Below, piece after piece: positions 42,108-49,886 of a stretch of 64,000 nucleotides of DNA. Position 1 is the stretch's first letter. Every line of letters begins with the position of its first letter. The DNA lies in NCBI GenBank assembly GCA_017471465.1, contig JAFUTI010000004.1, positions 1 to 64,000 on the forward strand. The letters are read 5' to 3'. The notes below the pieces were generated by a model. That model was not told the origin of the DNA and searched no databases. It saw only the letters and a list, made by a program, of their open reading frames with translations. This DNA is from Prevotella sp. Lineage in GTDB: Bacteria > Bacteroidota > Bacteroidia > Bacteroidales > Bacteroidaceae. A program made the position numbers and the translations under genes.

Positions 42108-42980
42108 TCACTCAGCGGCGGGAGCCTCTTCCTCAGCGGGGGCAGCAGCCTCCTCAGCAGCAGGGGCCTCCTCAGCAGCAGGAGCCTCGGCGGGAGCCTC
42201 TTCCTTGCGAGCCTTACGAGCGCGCTTGGGCTTTGCCTCTTCAGCCTCAGCCTCTTCCTGAGCGTCGGCAGCCTTCTCGTCGGCCTTCTCCACCTTGCGC
42301 TCCTCGATGCCCTCGGCGATAGCGGTGCAGCAGGCGTTGAGTATCATCTCAACACTGTCCTTAGCGTCGTCGTTAGCAGGAATAACGAAGTCGATATTCT
42401 TAGGGTCGCTGTTGGTGTCGACGATGGCAAACACGGGGATACCCAGGCGGTTAGCCTCCTTGACGGCAATCTGCTCCTTCAGCACGTCGATGACGAACAG
42501 TGCGCTGGGCAGACGGGTCAGGTCGGCGATAGAACCGAGGTTCTTCTCGAGCTTGGCACGCTGACGGGTCACCTGAAGCAACTCACGCTTCGACAGGTTA
42601 CCGTACGTACCGTCATTCATCAGCTTGTCGATATTGGCCATTTTCTTCACAGCCTTACGGATGGTGGGGAAGTTGGTGAGCATACCGCCCGGCCAACGCT
42701 CGATGACGTAAGGCATATTGACGCTGGCTGCCTTCTCGGCAATCACGTCCTTAGTCTGTTTCTTAGTACCTACGAAGAGGATTTTCTTGCCGCTCTTGGC
42801 AATCTGCTTCAGAGCCTCGGCAGCCTCGTCAATCTTGGCTACCGTCTTATGCAGGTCGATGATATGGATGCCGTTACGCTCGGTGTAGATGTAAGGAGCC
42901 ATAGCGGGGTTCCACTTACGCTTCAGGTGGCCGAAGTGGCAGCCAGCCTGCAGCAACTGATCAAAATTTGTTCTTGACAT
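42108..42980 (-). CDS. rpsB: 30S ribosomal protein S2
   Basis: S2 (290 aa) begins MSRTNFDQLLQAGCHFGHLKRK and keeps the family core, including RWPGGMLTNFPTIRKAVKKM and the DTNSDPKNIDFVIPANDDA motif. Past residue about 230 it carries a low-complexity acidic/alanine tail (KADEKAADAQEEAEAEEA, then AEEAPAAE-type repeats). Such tails occur in some Bacteroidetes S2 proteins. It follows rpsI after a 150-nt spacer that folds into a possible leader. Confidence 0.95.
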   Translation of the reverse strand: MSRTNFDQLLQAGCHFGHLKRKWNPAMAPYIYTERNGIHIIDLHKTVAKIDEAAEALKQIAKSGKKILFVGTKKQTKDVIAEKAASVNMPYVIERWPGGMLTNFPTIRKAVKKMANIDKLMNDGTYGNLSKRELLQVTRQRAKLEKNLGSIADLTRLPSALFVIDVLKEQIAVKEANRLGIPVFAIVDTNSDPKNIDFVIPANDDAKDSVEMILNACCTAIAEGIEERKVEKADEKAADAQEEAEAEEAKPKRARKARKEEAPAEAPAAEEAPAAEEAAAPAEEEAPAAE

Positions 42981-43029
42981 TGTCTTTTCTGTTTTAATTG
43001 TTTACTTTCTTTTTTAATTCTTCTTAGAA

Positions 43030-43095
43030 TCAGCCCGATGGTAATCCGTAGGAGTCCAACGGGTTTAGATGCTAAACCGTTCAGTATCGGTTGTG
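43030..43095 (-). promoter_or_regulatory. Candidate structured S2 leader
   Basis: On the minus strand, CCGAT (43090-43086) closes with ATCGG (43039-43035). Inside is a stable hairpin, AACGGTTTAG-CAT-CTAAACCCGTT with one bulged base (43081-43058). The 150-nt rpsI-rpsB spacer would otherwise be unusually long for this operon. S2 represses its own operon in other bacteria, so autoregulation is plausible but untested. A GCCAACAGC short-word repeat lies next to it (43096-43130). Confidence 0.4.
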
Positions 43096-43130
43096 GCCAA
43101 TAGCCAACAGCTAAAAGCCAACAGCCAATA
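43096..43130 (-). repeat. GCCAACAGC short-word repeat after rpsI
   Basis: GGCCAATAGCCAACAGCTAA continues as AAGCCAACAGCCAATA: four degenerate copies of a 9-nt word immediately after the rpsI stop. Confidence 0.65.
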
Positions 43131-43517
43131 TTAACGCTTACTGAACTGGAAGCGACGACGAGCCTTCGGCTGACCCGGCTTCTTACGCTCAACCTCACGG
43201 CTGTCACGTGTCAGGAAACCAGCGTCCTTCAGCTTCTTCTTATCCTCTTCGTTCACCTTGACGAGGGCACGGGCGATAGCCATGCGGAGAGCCTGGCTCT
43301 GGCCAGTGAAACCACCACCATCGAGGTTCACCTTGATGTCATACTTCTCAGCCACCTCGAGCAGGTTCAGCGGCTGCTTAACCACGTACTGCAGGATGGC
43401 AGAGGGGAAATAAACTTCGAGATCCTTCTTGTTGATCGTAATCTTACCAGAACCTTCCTGGAGATACACACGAGCTACAGAGCTCTTGCGACGACCGATT
43501 GCATTTATTACTTCCAT
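43131..43517 (-). CDS. rpsI: 30S ribosomal protein S9
   Basis: S9 (128 aa) has INAIGRRKSSVARVYLQEGSG at the N-terminus, GGGFTGQSQALRMAIARALV in the centre and the conserved DSREVERKKPGQPKARRRFQ then FSKR end, whose terminal Lys/Arg reach the P-site tRNA. It is 15 nt downstream of rplM, the universal rplM-rpsI pair. Confidence 0.96.
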   Translation of the reverse strand: MEVINAIGRRKSSVARVYLQEGSGKITINKKDLEVYFPSAILQYVVKQPLNLLEVAEKYDIKVNLDGGGFTGQSQALRMAIARALVKVNEEDKKKLKDAGFLTRDSREVERKKPGQPKARRRFQFSKR

Positions 43518-43532
43518 TGCTTTCCTTATCTA

Positions 43533-43994
43533 TTATTTATACTGGTTAATATCAATTGCCTTGGGCTTCTGAGCCTCATGGGGATGCTCGGTACCCTCAT
43601 AGATGTAGAGGTTGTTCATCAGCGAACGGCCGAGGGGACCCTTCGGCAGCATACCCTTCACAGCGTGACGCAGGATCTTGTCAATACCGTCCTTGCGCTG
43701 ACGCAGCTGGGCAGGCGTGTTGAAACGCTGGCCACCGGGATAGCCTGTGTAACGGGTGTAGACCTTGTCGGTCTCCTTCTTACCAGTGAATACCACCTTA
43801 TCGGCGTTGATAAGGATAACATTGTCACCGCAGTCAACGTGCGGCGTAAAAGTTGGCTTGTACTTTCCGCGAATCAGCTTGGCAACCTTTGAGCAGAGAC
43901 GGCCCACCACCTGATCGGTAGCGTCGATGACCACCCACTCTTTCTTAGCGGTCTCCTTGTTGACGGAAAGCGTCTTGTAACTTAAAGTGTTCAT
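43533..43994 (-). CDS. rplM: 50S ribosomal protein L13
   Basis: L13 (153 aa) has KEWVVIDATDQVVGRLCSKV, the KADKVVFTGKK-type strand and HAVKGMLPKGPLGRSLMNNL. It is the first gene of the rplM-rpsI-rpsB-tsf operon. The 190-nt upstream leader is rich in hairpins. Confidence 0.96.
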   Translation of the reverse strand: MNTLSYKTLSVNKETAKKEWVVIDATDQVVGRLCSKVAKLIRGKYKPTFTPHVDCGDNVILINADKVVFTGKKETDKVYTRYTGYPGGQRFNTPAQLRQRKDGIDKILRHAVKGMLPKGPLGRSLMNNLYIYEGTEHPHEAQKPKAIDINQYK

Positions 43995-44185
43995 TTCTCT
44001 TTTTGGTTTACTAAAAAACAGTTATACATTATTAATTACGCACACATAGTCCCACATCCGAGGTTAGTCACTCGGCTGCAAGTCTAACTCGTGCTGAAAC
44101 ACTGATTCCCGAACCGCTTCGTCCGGCCAAAGACGCCGCTATTCACACAGCATTTCCGGGGATTCTAAGTCTCTCCCCAATAATC
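43995..44185 (-). promoter_or_regulatory. Probable L13 ribosomal-protein leader RNA
   Basis: The minus-strand transcript from the -7 box at 44199-44192 has about 190 nt before rplM. It contains GGGGA...TCCCC (44177-44157), CCGAG-TGACTAAC-CTCGG (44076-44059) and smaller stems. An L13 leader (L13-Bacteroidia) is a known class in this order, and the position and size fit. I could not check the covariance model. Confidence 0.5.
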
Positions 44186-44191
44186 GGACTG

Positions 44192-44199
44192 CAAAGGTA
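44192..44199 (-). promoter_or_regulatory. -7 box of the rplM operon
   Basis: Minus-strand TACCTTTG followed by CAGTCCG. Confidence 0.6.
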
Positions 44200-44305
44200 C
44201 TGCTTTTTCTTCTTTTAGACGACATACTTAGAGCCAACAGTCCCATATTTACGATTATTTAACATTTTAACACGTCGCTTTCTTGGCCATTTCAATTTTT
44301 CTTCC

Positions 44306-44313
44306 TATCTTTG
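44306..44313 (+). promoter_or_regulatory. -7 box of the Rpn-like gene
   Basis: TATCTTTG followed by CCC, 23 nt before ATG 44337. The longer frame from 44283 would start upstream of it. Confidence 0.55.
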
Positions 44314-44336
44314 CCCAAAAGAAAAAACGTTTTTAT

Positions 44337-44816
44337 ATGGTTAATATAGCGAACCCGATTTACGACATCGTATTCAAGTATCTCATGGAGGACGATGCCG
44401 ATATGAAACACATCGTCCACCGCCTGTTAATGGCTTCTACTGATGCCGACGTACGTCAGGATATGAATGTCGAAGACGAATATTTCGCAGCCATTGAGAA
44501 ACGTGACACGGAAATTATGCTTCGTGACCGCAAACTCGCTGAACAGCAGGTCCAGCTGAGTGAACAGCAGGTCCAGCTGAATGAACAGCAGGTCCAGCTG
44601 AGTGAACAGCAGGTCCAGCTGAGTGAACAGCAGGTCCAGCTGAGTGAACAGCAAGTCCAATTGAGTGAACAGCAGGTCCAGCTGAGTGAACAGCAAAAAC
44701 TATTAGGCTATTCTATTCAGATAATGCAGGATAATGGATTGTCGTTAGAGGCCATTTCAGCAAAATTGGGGAAAAGCGTTGAAGAATTGAAGGAACTCTT
44801 ACAACATCTTTCGTGA
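44337..44816 (+). CDS. Internally deleted PD-(D/E)XK nuclease/transposase (Rpn-type) gene
   Basis: This 159-residue product opens with VNIANPIYDIVFKYLMEDD, the N-terminus of Bacteroidales Rpn/PDDEXK_2 recombination-promoting nucleases. By about residue 40 it jumps to DVRQDMNVEDEYFAAIEKRD, which belongs near the C-terminal part of the roughly 300-residue full proteins. The PD...(D/E)xK catalytic core is missing. The rest is seven exact or near-exact 7-residue repeats (S/A/N-EQQVQL) and the terminal LGYSIQIMQDNGLSLEAISA helix, a predicted coiled coil. A promoter is kept and the frame is open, so a truncated protein may still be made. It is either a decaying gene or a small coiled-coil derivative. 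Confidence 0.75.
   Translation: MVNIANPIYDIVFKYLMEDDADMKHIVHRLLMASTDADVRQDMNVEDEYFAAIEKRDTEIMLRDRKLAEQQVQLSEQQVQLNEQQVQLSEQQVQLSEQQVQLSEQQVQLSEQQVQLSEQQKLLGYSIQIMQDNGLSLEAISAKLGKSVEELKELLQHLS
44538..44684 (+). repeat. Seven 21-nt tandem units encoding EQQVQL heptads
   Basis: Units start at 44538 and every 21 nt thereafter; an eighth is partial. Unit 6 has three synonymous changes, and the others are nearly identical, so copy number probably changes by slippage in whole heptads without breaking frame. Confidence 0.9.
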
Positions 44817-44855
44817 GGAAGCACACACCGTCCTGAGATTTCCCATCAACAAAAC

Positions 44856-45878
44856 TTATCCAAACTTCTCCGCGCCCCTCCATTTTCGGACACGCCGCTT
44901 GACAGAATTCATGATGAACGACCAGTTGCCGTAGCGGATATTCAGAACCAGTTCTTCGAAGGAGCGTCCGACCTTCGTCAGTGGATAGCCCCAGCCCTGA
45001 GCCTTATAGAAGCGCTTCCAATAGCCCACTTCCTCAATCACGTACCTGGGATGACGCAGAGGAAAATCGATGTCATAGCGTTTCATAGTAAACAGCTGTT
45101 TTAGGCGACGGGGTAAGGTGCGGAAGGCCGAATAGTGTGTAGAGTCCTCCGAGGCACCAACATTATTAATCATATTCTTACAGGGCACAATGGCCATGGC
45201 CGAGTTGAAAAGCATAGTCGCCCAGAAGACGCTCTCGAATTGAGGGTGCCCCGTCTCGCGATGGTCGCGACACATTTTGACAAAGCTCTTCCTATAGCCG
45301 CGCTGCTTGATGAGCGCCTCAAGCTGTCGCATACTGAACGCATCGTCAAGGAATGCGTATTCCTTATCCCATTGGTTAACGACCCTGCGCCACGACGCCC
45401 AGCCCCAGATGCTGAAGGCAGAAGTGAAGAAGTAGTCGTAGGGAATGTCGGGCGTCACCTCGTCGACGTTGAAGCCCGCCACCATCGAGATGCGCTCGTC
45501 GTGCTCGTAGCGGTCGAGCATCTCCTTACAGAACGGGAAGAACGACTGCGACGGTACCACGTCGTCCTCAAGCACCATACACTTGTCGGCCAGCGAGAAA
45601 GCCCACTGATGGGACGTATATCCAGCTATCATACAGCCTAAGTTACGCTCCTGATAGTTTCGGTGTACCTCACACTCCCAGTCGATGTTCTCGTCGCTGG
45701 CAATCTGTCGGCAGGCTTCTATACCCGCCATATCGCGCTCGCCACGGGGACCGTCCTGAAAGAGGAACAACCGCGAGGGACGCGCCTTCCTTACTTCGTC
45801 GAATACCTGCTGAAACGTATCAGAACGGGTGAAGAACAACATCAATACTGCGATATCAACTTGAGCTGCTTTTTTCAT
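44856..45878 (-). CDS. Glycosyltransferase (GT-A, hemolysin/GNT-I-like)
   Basis: This 340-residue enzyme has VDIAVLMLFFTRSDTFQQVF at the N-terminus, FLFQDGPRGERD and a metal-binding-type acidic motif CMVLEDDVVPSQSFF (about 103-117). FSIWGWASWRRVVNQWDKEY follows, a segment seen in Bacteroides capsule-locus glycosyltransferases. It is the last gene of the minus-strand glycan operon, 13 nt after the preceding glycosyltransferase. Donor and acceptor are not predictable. Confidence 0.8.
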   Translation of the reverse strand: MKKAAQVDIAVLMLFFTRSDTFQQVFDEVRKARPSRLFLFQDGPRGERDMAGIEACRQIASDENIDWECEVHRNYQERNLGCMIAGYTSHQWAFSLADKCMVLEDDVVPSQSFFPFCKEMLDRYEHDERISMVAGFNVDEVTPDIPYDYFFTSAFSIWGWASWRRVVNQWDKEYAFLDDAFSMRQLEALIKQRGYRKSFVKMCRDHRETGHPQFESVFWATMLFNSAMAIVPCKNMINNVGASEDSTHYSAFRTLPRRLKQLFTMKRYDIDFPLRHPRYVIEEVGYWKRFYKAQGWGYPLTKVGRSFEELVLNIRYGNWSFIMNSVKRRVRKWRGAEKFG

Positions 45879-45891
45879 GTTTTCTTTTTTA

Positions 45892-46728
45892 TTAGTTTTG
45901 CTTTGGTGCTATAGAGGGAAAGAATGTGTATAGGTAGGAACTGATCCAATAGCGTAAAGCGCTGTTCCAACCTTTGTAAGTCCGCAGATAGCGGAAACCA
46001 TAGCGGGGCGAGTTCTTTGGGCTATGCAAGTTCTTCCACCGCTTCTTAAAACTCGCAATACCAGAGTAAGGTGTTTCGGTATGATTGTCAACCACGCCCA
46101 CGTAGCGAGGCGTCAACAGCACACTGAAGCCCTGCTTCTGGACTCTGTAACCGTAATCATGGTCACCGAATGCATGACGATACCCTCGGTCAATCATTCC
46201 TACGGCCTTGTAGACCTGATAGGGGATAAGCACCAAGTTGCCGTTCATCGTCACCACCTTCTGATAACTGCCATCCGGGACTAACCCCTTGTTGTTTTCA
46301 TCCCCGCCGCCGTATGAACAGCAACCCTGATGGTCACAGAAGGCGCCCGTCACGACGCAGCGTTCGCCATTGTCATCCATCGACTTGAATAGCGTCTGTA
46401 AGGCATCGGGGTACAACTCGGAATCATCATTATACCAGAGGAAATAGTCGTAGCCGACACCCGACTCAACAGCCTTCTCCCACGCCATCAGCATACCATG
46501 TCCCCAATAGAGACCGCCATCACCCTTGAACAGTCTGACAGCCGGGAACTCACTACCCACGCTTTCAGACGTCCCGTCCGTAGAACCGTCGTCTACCAGA
46601 TAGACATCAAACGCATAGCCCGGACCTAACCTGTCGATGGCTGCATACAATGTGCGCAGGCTGACAAGCGTCATCTCTCTCCTGTTGAACACCGTCAGTA
46701 AGACGGCTGTCTTCGTCACTTCCGCCAT
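45892..46728 (-). CDS. Glycosyltransferase family 2
   Basis: This 278-residue GT-A enzyme has TAVLLTVFNRREMTLVSLRTL, VYLVDDGSTDGTSE for nucleotide binding, LYWGHGMLMAWEKAV and FLWYNDDSELYPDAL (the metal motif). This is the layout of rhamnosyltransferase-like GT2 proteins. The start overlaps the end of licD by 13 nt, so expression is coupled to the phosphonate/LicD genes. Confidence 0.85.
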   Translation of the reverse strand: MAEVTKTAVLLTVFNRREMTLVSLRTLYAAIDRLGPGYAFDVYLVDDGSTDGTSESVGSEFPAVRLFKGDGGLYWGHGMLMAWEKAVESGVGYDYFLWYNDDSELYPDALQTLFKSMDDNGERCVVTGAFCDHQGCCSYGGGDENNKGLVPDGSYQKVVTMNGNLVLIPYQVYKAVGMIDRGYRHAFGDHDYGYRVQKQGFSVLLTPRYVGVVDNHTETPYSGIASFKKRWKNLHSPKNSPRYGFRYLRTYKGWNSALRYWISSYLYTFFPSIAPKQN

Positions 46729-47654
46729 GAATCCTTTTTCTGTTTGAAATAATCGGTATAAGCCATATCGGGGTCGAAGTAAATGTCATTGGAATGCCAT
46801 TTGCCCCGCTCCTCAACAGGCGGGAAGGCCATATAGTCGCCATATATGTTTCTGAGCACCTTGTCGTAGTTTGCCGGAACAGGAACCGTCATGTTCTCGA
46901 AAGGCAGATAGACCGTCTCGTCCAAATCAGCAGCCTCACACCAGTAGCGTGTGATGAAATACATAGGATGTGTCAGAATCGTCAGCCGCTTAGCGGTAGC
47001 ACTATACTTCCTGAGGTTCTTGTCATACCAGCCTACCACGGTCTCGTAGGGTACCAGTTTGCAGAACGTATGGGCCATCACGCTACGATACAGGCGCCGC
47101 AACAGATTGTTCTGCTGTTTAGGGCGGTATAGTGACACCAGACTGACGAGGGTTTCCTTAACCAGCATCTGGCGCTTGAACGCTGCGCCATCCACATAGC
47201 CGTCCATCACAAAGACGTCAATATAAATGCCGTGATTGTAGTCTGGCGACTCGTGAGCCAGGATGTGCCCCGTTGTCAACGAGTTTCGCAAGCGGGCATA
47301 GCCCTGGCAGAAGTAGCGTCTGTCAGACAAATCCGTCTGTAGGAAATACGGATGGCGGAACTCTGTGGCGGCTATGGCACGAAGCTTCTCAAACTCCGGC
47401 CGCGTCATACACACGTCAATGTCGTCATCCCAGGGAATAAAGCCACGGTGCCTGACGGCTCCCAATAATGTACCAGCAAAGGCAAAGACCTTGATGTCGT
47501 GCTTCTTGCATACCGCCAGCAACTGGTAAAGCAGATCCATCTCAATGGCCCATATCCGTTTCTGCCTTGACGACACTGTATACTCGCACCTGACCTCTTC
47601 CTGAAGGAAGCTATCGTCAAGCGGCATGGTTATCTTCTCTTTAATACTGTTCAT
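46716..47654 (-). CDS. licD: LicD-family phosphotransferase
   Basis: LicD proteins transfer a phospho-alcohol from its CDP-activated form (phosphocholine in the classic case) to a sugar. At 312 aa it shows the family core AFAGTLLGAVRHRGFIPWDD then DIDVCMTRPEFEKL, near 57-90, with the metal-binding Asp cluster. It is coupled by an ATGA overlap to the phosphonoacetaldehyde reductase gene. In this context the likely donor is a CMP-linked phosphonate rather than CDP-choline; no choline kinase or uptake gene is present. That substrate is inference. Confidence 0.87.
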   Translation of the reverse strand: MNSIKEKITMPLDDSFLQEEVRCEYTVSSRQKRIWAIEMDLLYQLLAVCKKHDIKVFAFAGTLLGAVRHRGFIPWDDDIDVCMTRPEFEKLRAIAATEFRHPYFLQTDLSDRRYFCQGYARLRNSLTTGHILAHESPDYNHGIYIDVFVMDGYVDGAAFKRQMLVKETLVSLVSLYRPKQQNNLLRRLYRSVMAHTFCKLVPYETVVGWYDKNLRKYSATAKRLTILTHPMYFITRYWCEAADLDETVYLPFENMTVPVPANYDKVLRNIYGDYMAFPPVEERGKWHSNDIYFDPDMAYTDYFKQKKDSWRK

Positions 47655-48757
47655 AGCGGTTTGTCAATGATGGTATGGTACAATCCCATGATGGCCTCTG
47701 CGTCGAGTTCTACGGGGTTGTTACGCAGACGGATAGGGTTGACGGAAGTGCTCAGCGTGTGTAATTCTTCATCCCGCTTTTCCGACGATACAGGATTCTG
47801 CAGGCCCAGCACTTTCATCATTTCGCGGAAACAGCCGATGGCCGACGGAACGTCGGCTACCTGCATAGCCTGTGCTATTTCTTTGAAAGTAGCCTGTAGA
47901 TAGCCGGTTCCCCGACGGTCGATACAACGGTCGGGATGACTCTGCATATACTGCCAGATTTCTGGTAAACAGACTGCTACGGCATGGCCGTGTGGCAATT
48001 TGTAGAGCGACGTAATCTTATAGCTGAAAGCGTGGGGCGCCGTCGTCTGCGTGATACAGATGGCACGGCCGGCCAGGTTGGCTGCGGCCATCACTTGCCA
48101 GGCTGCCTCATCGGAATTATCGAAGATGTAGTCGCGCCACCAGTGCATAATGGTTGTCACGGCTTTTTCCGAAAGACATCTGCTTTCGTCCGTACTGTTC
48201 ACCGACCACCACGACTCTATGCCCTGACATAAGGCATCCATCATCGTACACTTTTTCTGATAGACCGGCAGCGTCTTCAGCACCTGTGGTTCCAAGATGG
48301 CCACGTTGGGTATGATGCTCTCATGCGTCACACTTTGTTTCTTTCCACCATAATATATTACGGCGAAGCGGGTCGACTCACTGCCCGTGCCGGCTGTGGT
48401 AGGAATAGCAATGAGCTGCACGCCCGTGTCGTGGTATTCTTGTTCCAGGAAAAGCTTGTCTGCCGGCATCCGGCAATACAGCTTGATACACTTTGCCACG
48501 TCGATAGTACTTCCGCCTCCAACGGCGAGAATGGTGTCACACTGCTCTTGATTGAACAGTTCAACACCCTTACAGACGTCCTCGTACAGCGGATTGGGAG
48601 TAAACTGGTCGAACTTGACAAAAGGCACGCCTATGCTCTCGACGGTCGTCTTAATACTTAGGAACGGGAATGAGCCGTCGCAAACCAGCATAACCTTCCT
48701 GCTGTCTGCCACTACGCCGTTCAGGTGCTCTATACCGTTCAAAATCTGTTGTGCCAT
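47651..48757 (-). CDS. Iron-type alcohol dehydrogenase, probable phosphonoacetaldehyde reductase
   Basis: This 368-residue group III alcohol dehydrogenase has the nucleotide motif AVGGGSTIDVAKC (about 79-91), PTTAGTGSESTRFAV, and metal-binding residues in MDALCQGIESWW and KLPHGHAVAVCLP. It lies between phosphonopyruvate decarboxylase and LicD, starting 1 nt after the decarboxylase stop. It therefore most likely reduces phosphonoacetaldehyde to 2-hydroxyethylphosphonate, as in known hydroxyethylphosphonate pathways. An AEP transaminase gene is absent, which supports an alcohol rather than an amine product. Confidence 0.82.
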   Translation of the reverse strand: MAQQILNGIEHLNGVVADSRKVMLVCDGSFPFLSIKTTVESIGVPFVKFDQFTPNPLYEDVCKGVELFNQEQCDTILAVGGGSTIDVAKCIKLYCRMPADKLFLEQEYHDTGVQLIAIPTTAGTGSESTRFAVIYYGGKKQSVTHESIIPNVAILEPQVLKTLPVYQKKCTMMDALCQGIESWWSVNSTDESRCLSEKAVTTIMHWWRDYIFDNSDEAAWQVMAAANLAGRAICITQTTAPHAFSYKITSLYKLPHGHAVAVCLPEIWQYMQSHPDRCIDRRGTGYLQATFKEIAQAMQVADVPSAIGCFREMMKVLGLQNPVSSEKRDEELHTLSTSVNPIRLRNNPVELDAEAIMGLYHTIIDKPL

Positions 48758-48758
48758 A

Positions 48759-49886
48759 TCAGTCCTCCAAAAAATCCATCAGGGCTTCCTTGTTCTGTAC
48801 AGGCGTGGTCGTGGGACGGCCCAAATCCTTGCGGTTGCCCTTCTTCACACACACCTGTAGCAGCATCGGCCCTGCCTGTTGCTTTACGTCGTCCAACCGT
48901 GCCGTCAGTTCCTCCAGTGTACTGACGCTATAGGCATGGGCATAGCCCACGGCCTTGGCTATGGCGGGCAAGTCGATGTCGAGACCTACCGTCGGCTGGC
49001 CGCCAACAGAGTCGTGAGCACCATTATTAAAGACGACGTGAACATAATTCCGAGGGCGCTTGCTGGCCACGATAGCCAAACCGCCCATGTGCATAATGGC
49101 TGCACCGTCGCCGTCGAAGCACCAGACGCGGCGCTCTGGCTTCTCCATAGCGATACCCAATGCTATCTGACTGGCGTGACCCATGGAGCCAACCGTCAGG
49201 AAGTCGCGCTCGTGACCTTCGCCTTTCGCCGTACGGTATTCGAAGAGTTCGCGGCTGATCATGCCCGTTGTTGACACTATCACGTCCCGTGGGGCTAATG
49301 CCGCCGCCACGGTCTGAATGGCGTCTTCACGTGTCATCGTCAAGTCGTTAAGCACGACATTCTGTAGCGCATAGCTATCGAACGTGTCCTTTTCAACGAC
49401 TAGCGCAAAAACCTCACCTGTCTCGTGCATATAGTCGACGGCCGCCTTGACCTGCGCTGCCGCCTGAACCTCGTCCTTGCTAAGCACCTCATACCTGACG
49501 CCCATCGTCTCCAGCAGTGTCAGCGTCACCTTCCCCTGTTTCACGTGCTGCGGCTCGTCGTGTACGCCGGGACGTCCGCGCCAGCCTATCAGCAGCAGGA
49601 CGGGAATGTTGTACACATCCTTGTCGGTCAGCGAAGCCAGCGGGTTAATGATGTTTCCCTCGCCTGAGTTCTGCATATAGACGACGGGAATCTGGCGCGT
49701 GGCCAGATAGTGCCCTGCGGCCACACCCAGTGCACCGCCCTCGTTGGCAGCGATAATGTTATGCGTGGCATCGGCATGGTCTGTGATGTAGGCACAGAGT
49801 TGCTTCAACAGGGAGTCGGGCACGCCGGCATAGAAGTTTATGCCGTTGGATGCCAGGGTATCGTAGAAGAATGAAGGACGTATCAT
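48759..49886 (-). CDS. aepY: Phosphonopyruvate decarboxylase
   Basis: This TPP-dependent enzyme converts phosphonopyruvate to phosphonoacetaldehyde plus CO2, pulling the unfavourable mutase step. The start [19 protein letters not shown] (49886) gives 375 aa; the upstream extension is out of family. The N-domain has [14 protein letters not shown] and [16 protein letters not shown] (catalytic Glu). The C-domain TPP motif runs from [14 protein letters not shown] to [16 protein letters not shown]. The ATGA overlap with the mutase stop shows tight coupling. Confidence 0.93.
   Translation of the reverse strand: MIRPSFFYDTLASNGINFYAGVPDSLLKQLCAYITDHADATHNIIAANEGGALGVAAGHYLATRQIPVVYMQNSGEGNIINPLASLTDKDVYNIPVLLLIGWRGRPGVHDEPQHVKQGKVTLTLLETMGVRYEVLSKDEVQAAAQVKAAVDYMHETGEVFALVVEKDTFDSYALQNVVLNDLTMTREDAIQTVAAALAPRDVIVSTTGMISRELFEYRTAKGEGHERDFLTVGSMGHASQIALGIAMEKPERRVWCFDGDGAAIMHMGGLAIVASKRPRNYVHVVFNNGAHDSVGGQPTVGLDIDLPAIAKAVGYAHAYSVSTLEELTARLDDVKQQAGPMLLQVCVKKGNRKDLGRPTTTPVQNKEALMDFLED

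Noticed and set aside
44538-44700. Possible CRISPR array
   Set aside because: The 21-nt units are contiguous with no spacers and lie in frame within a coding sequence; no cas gene is present.
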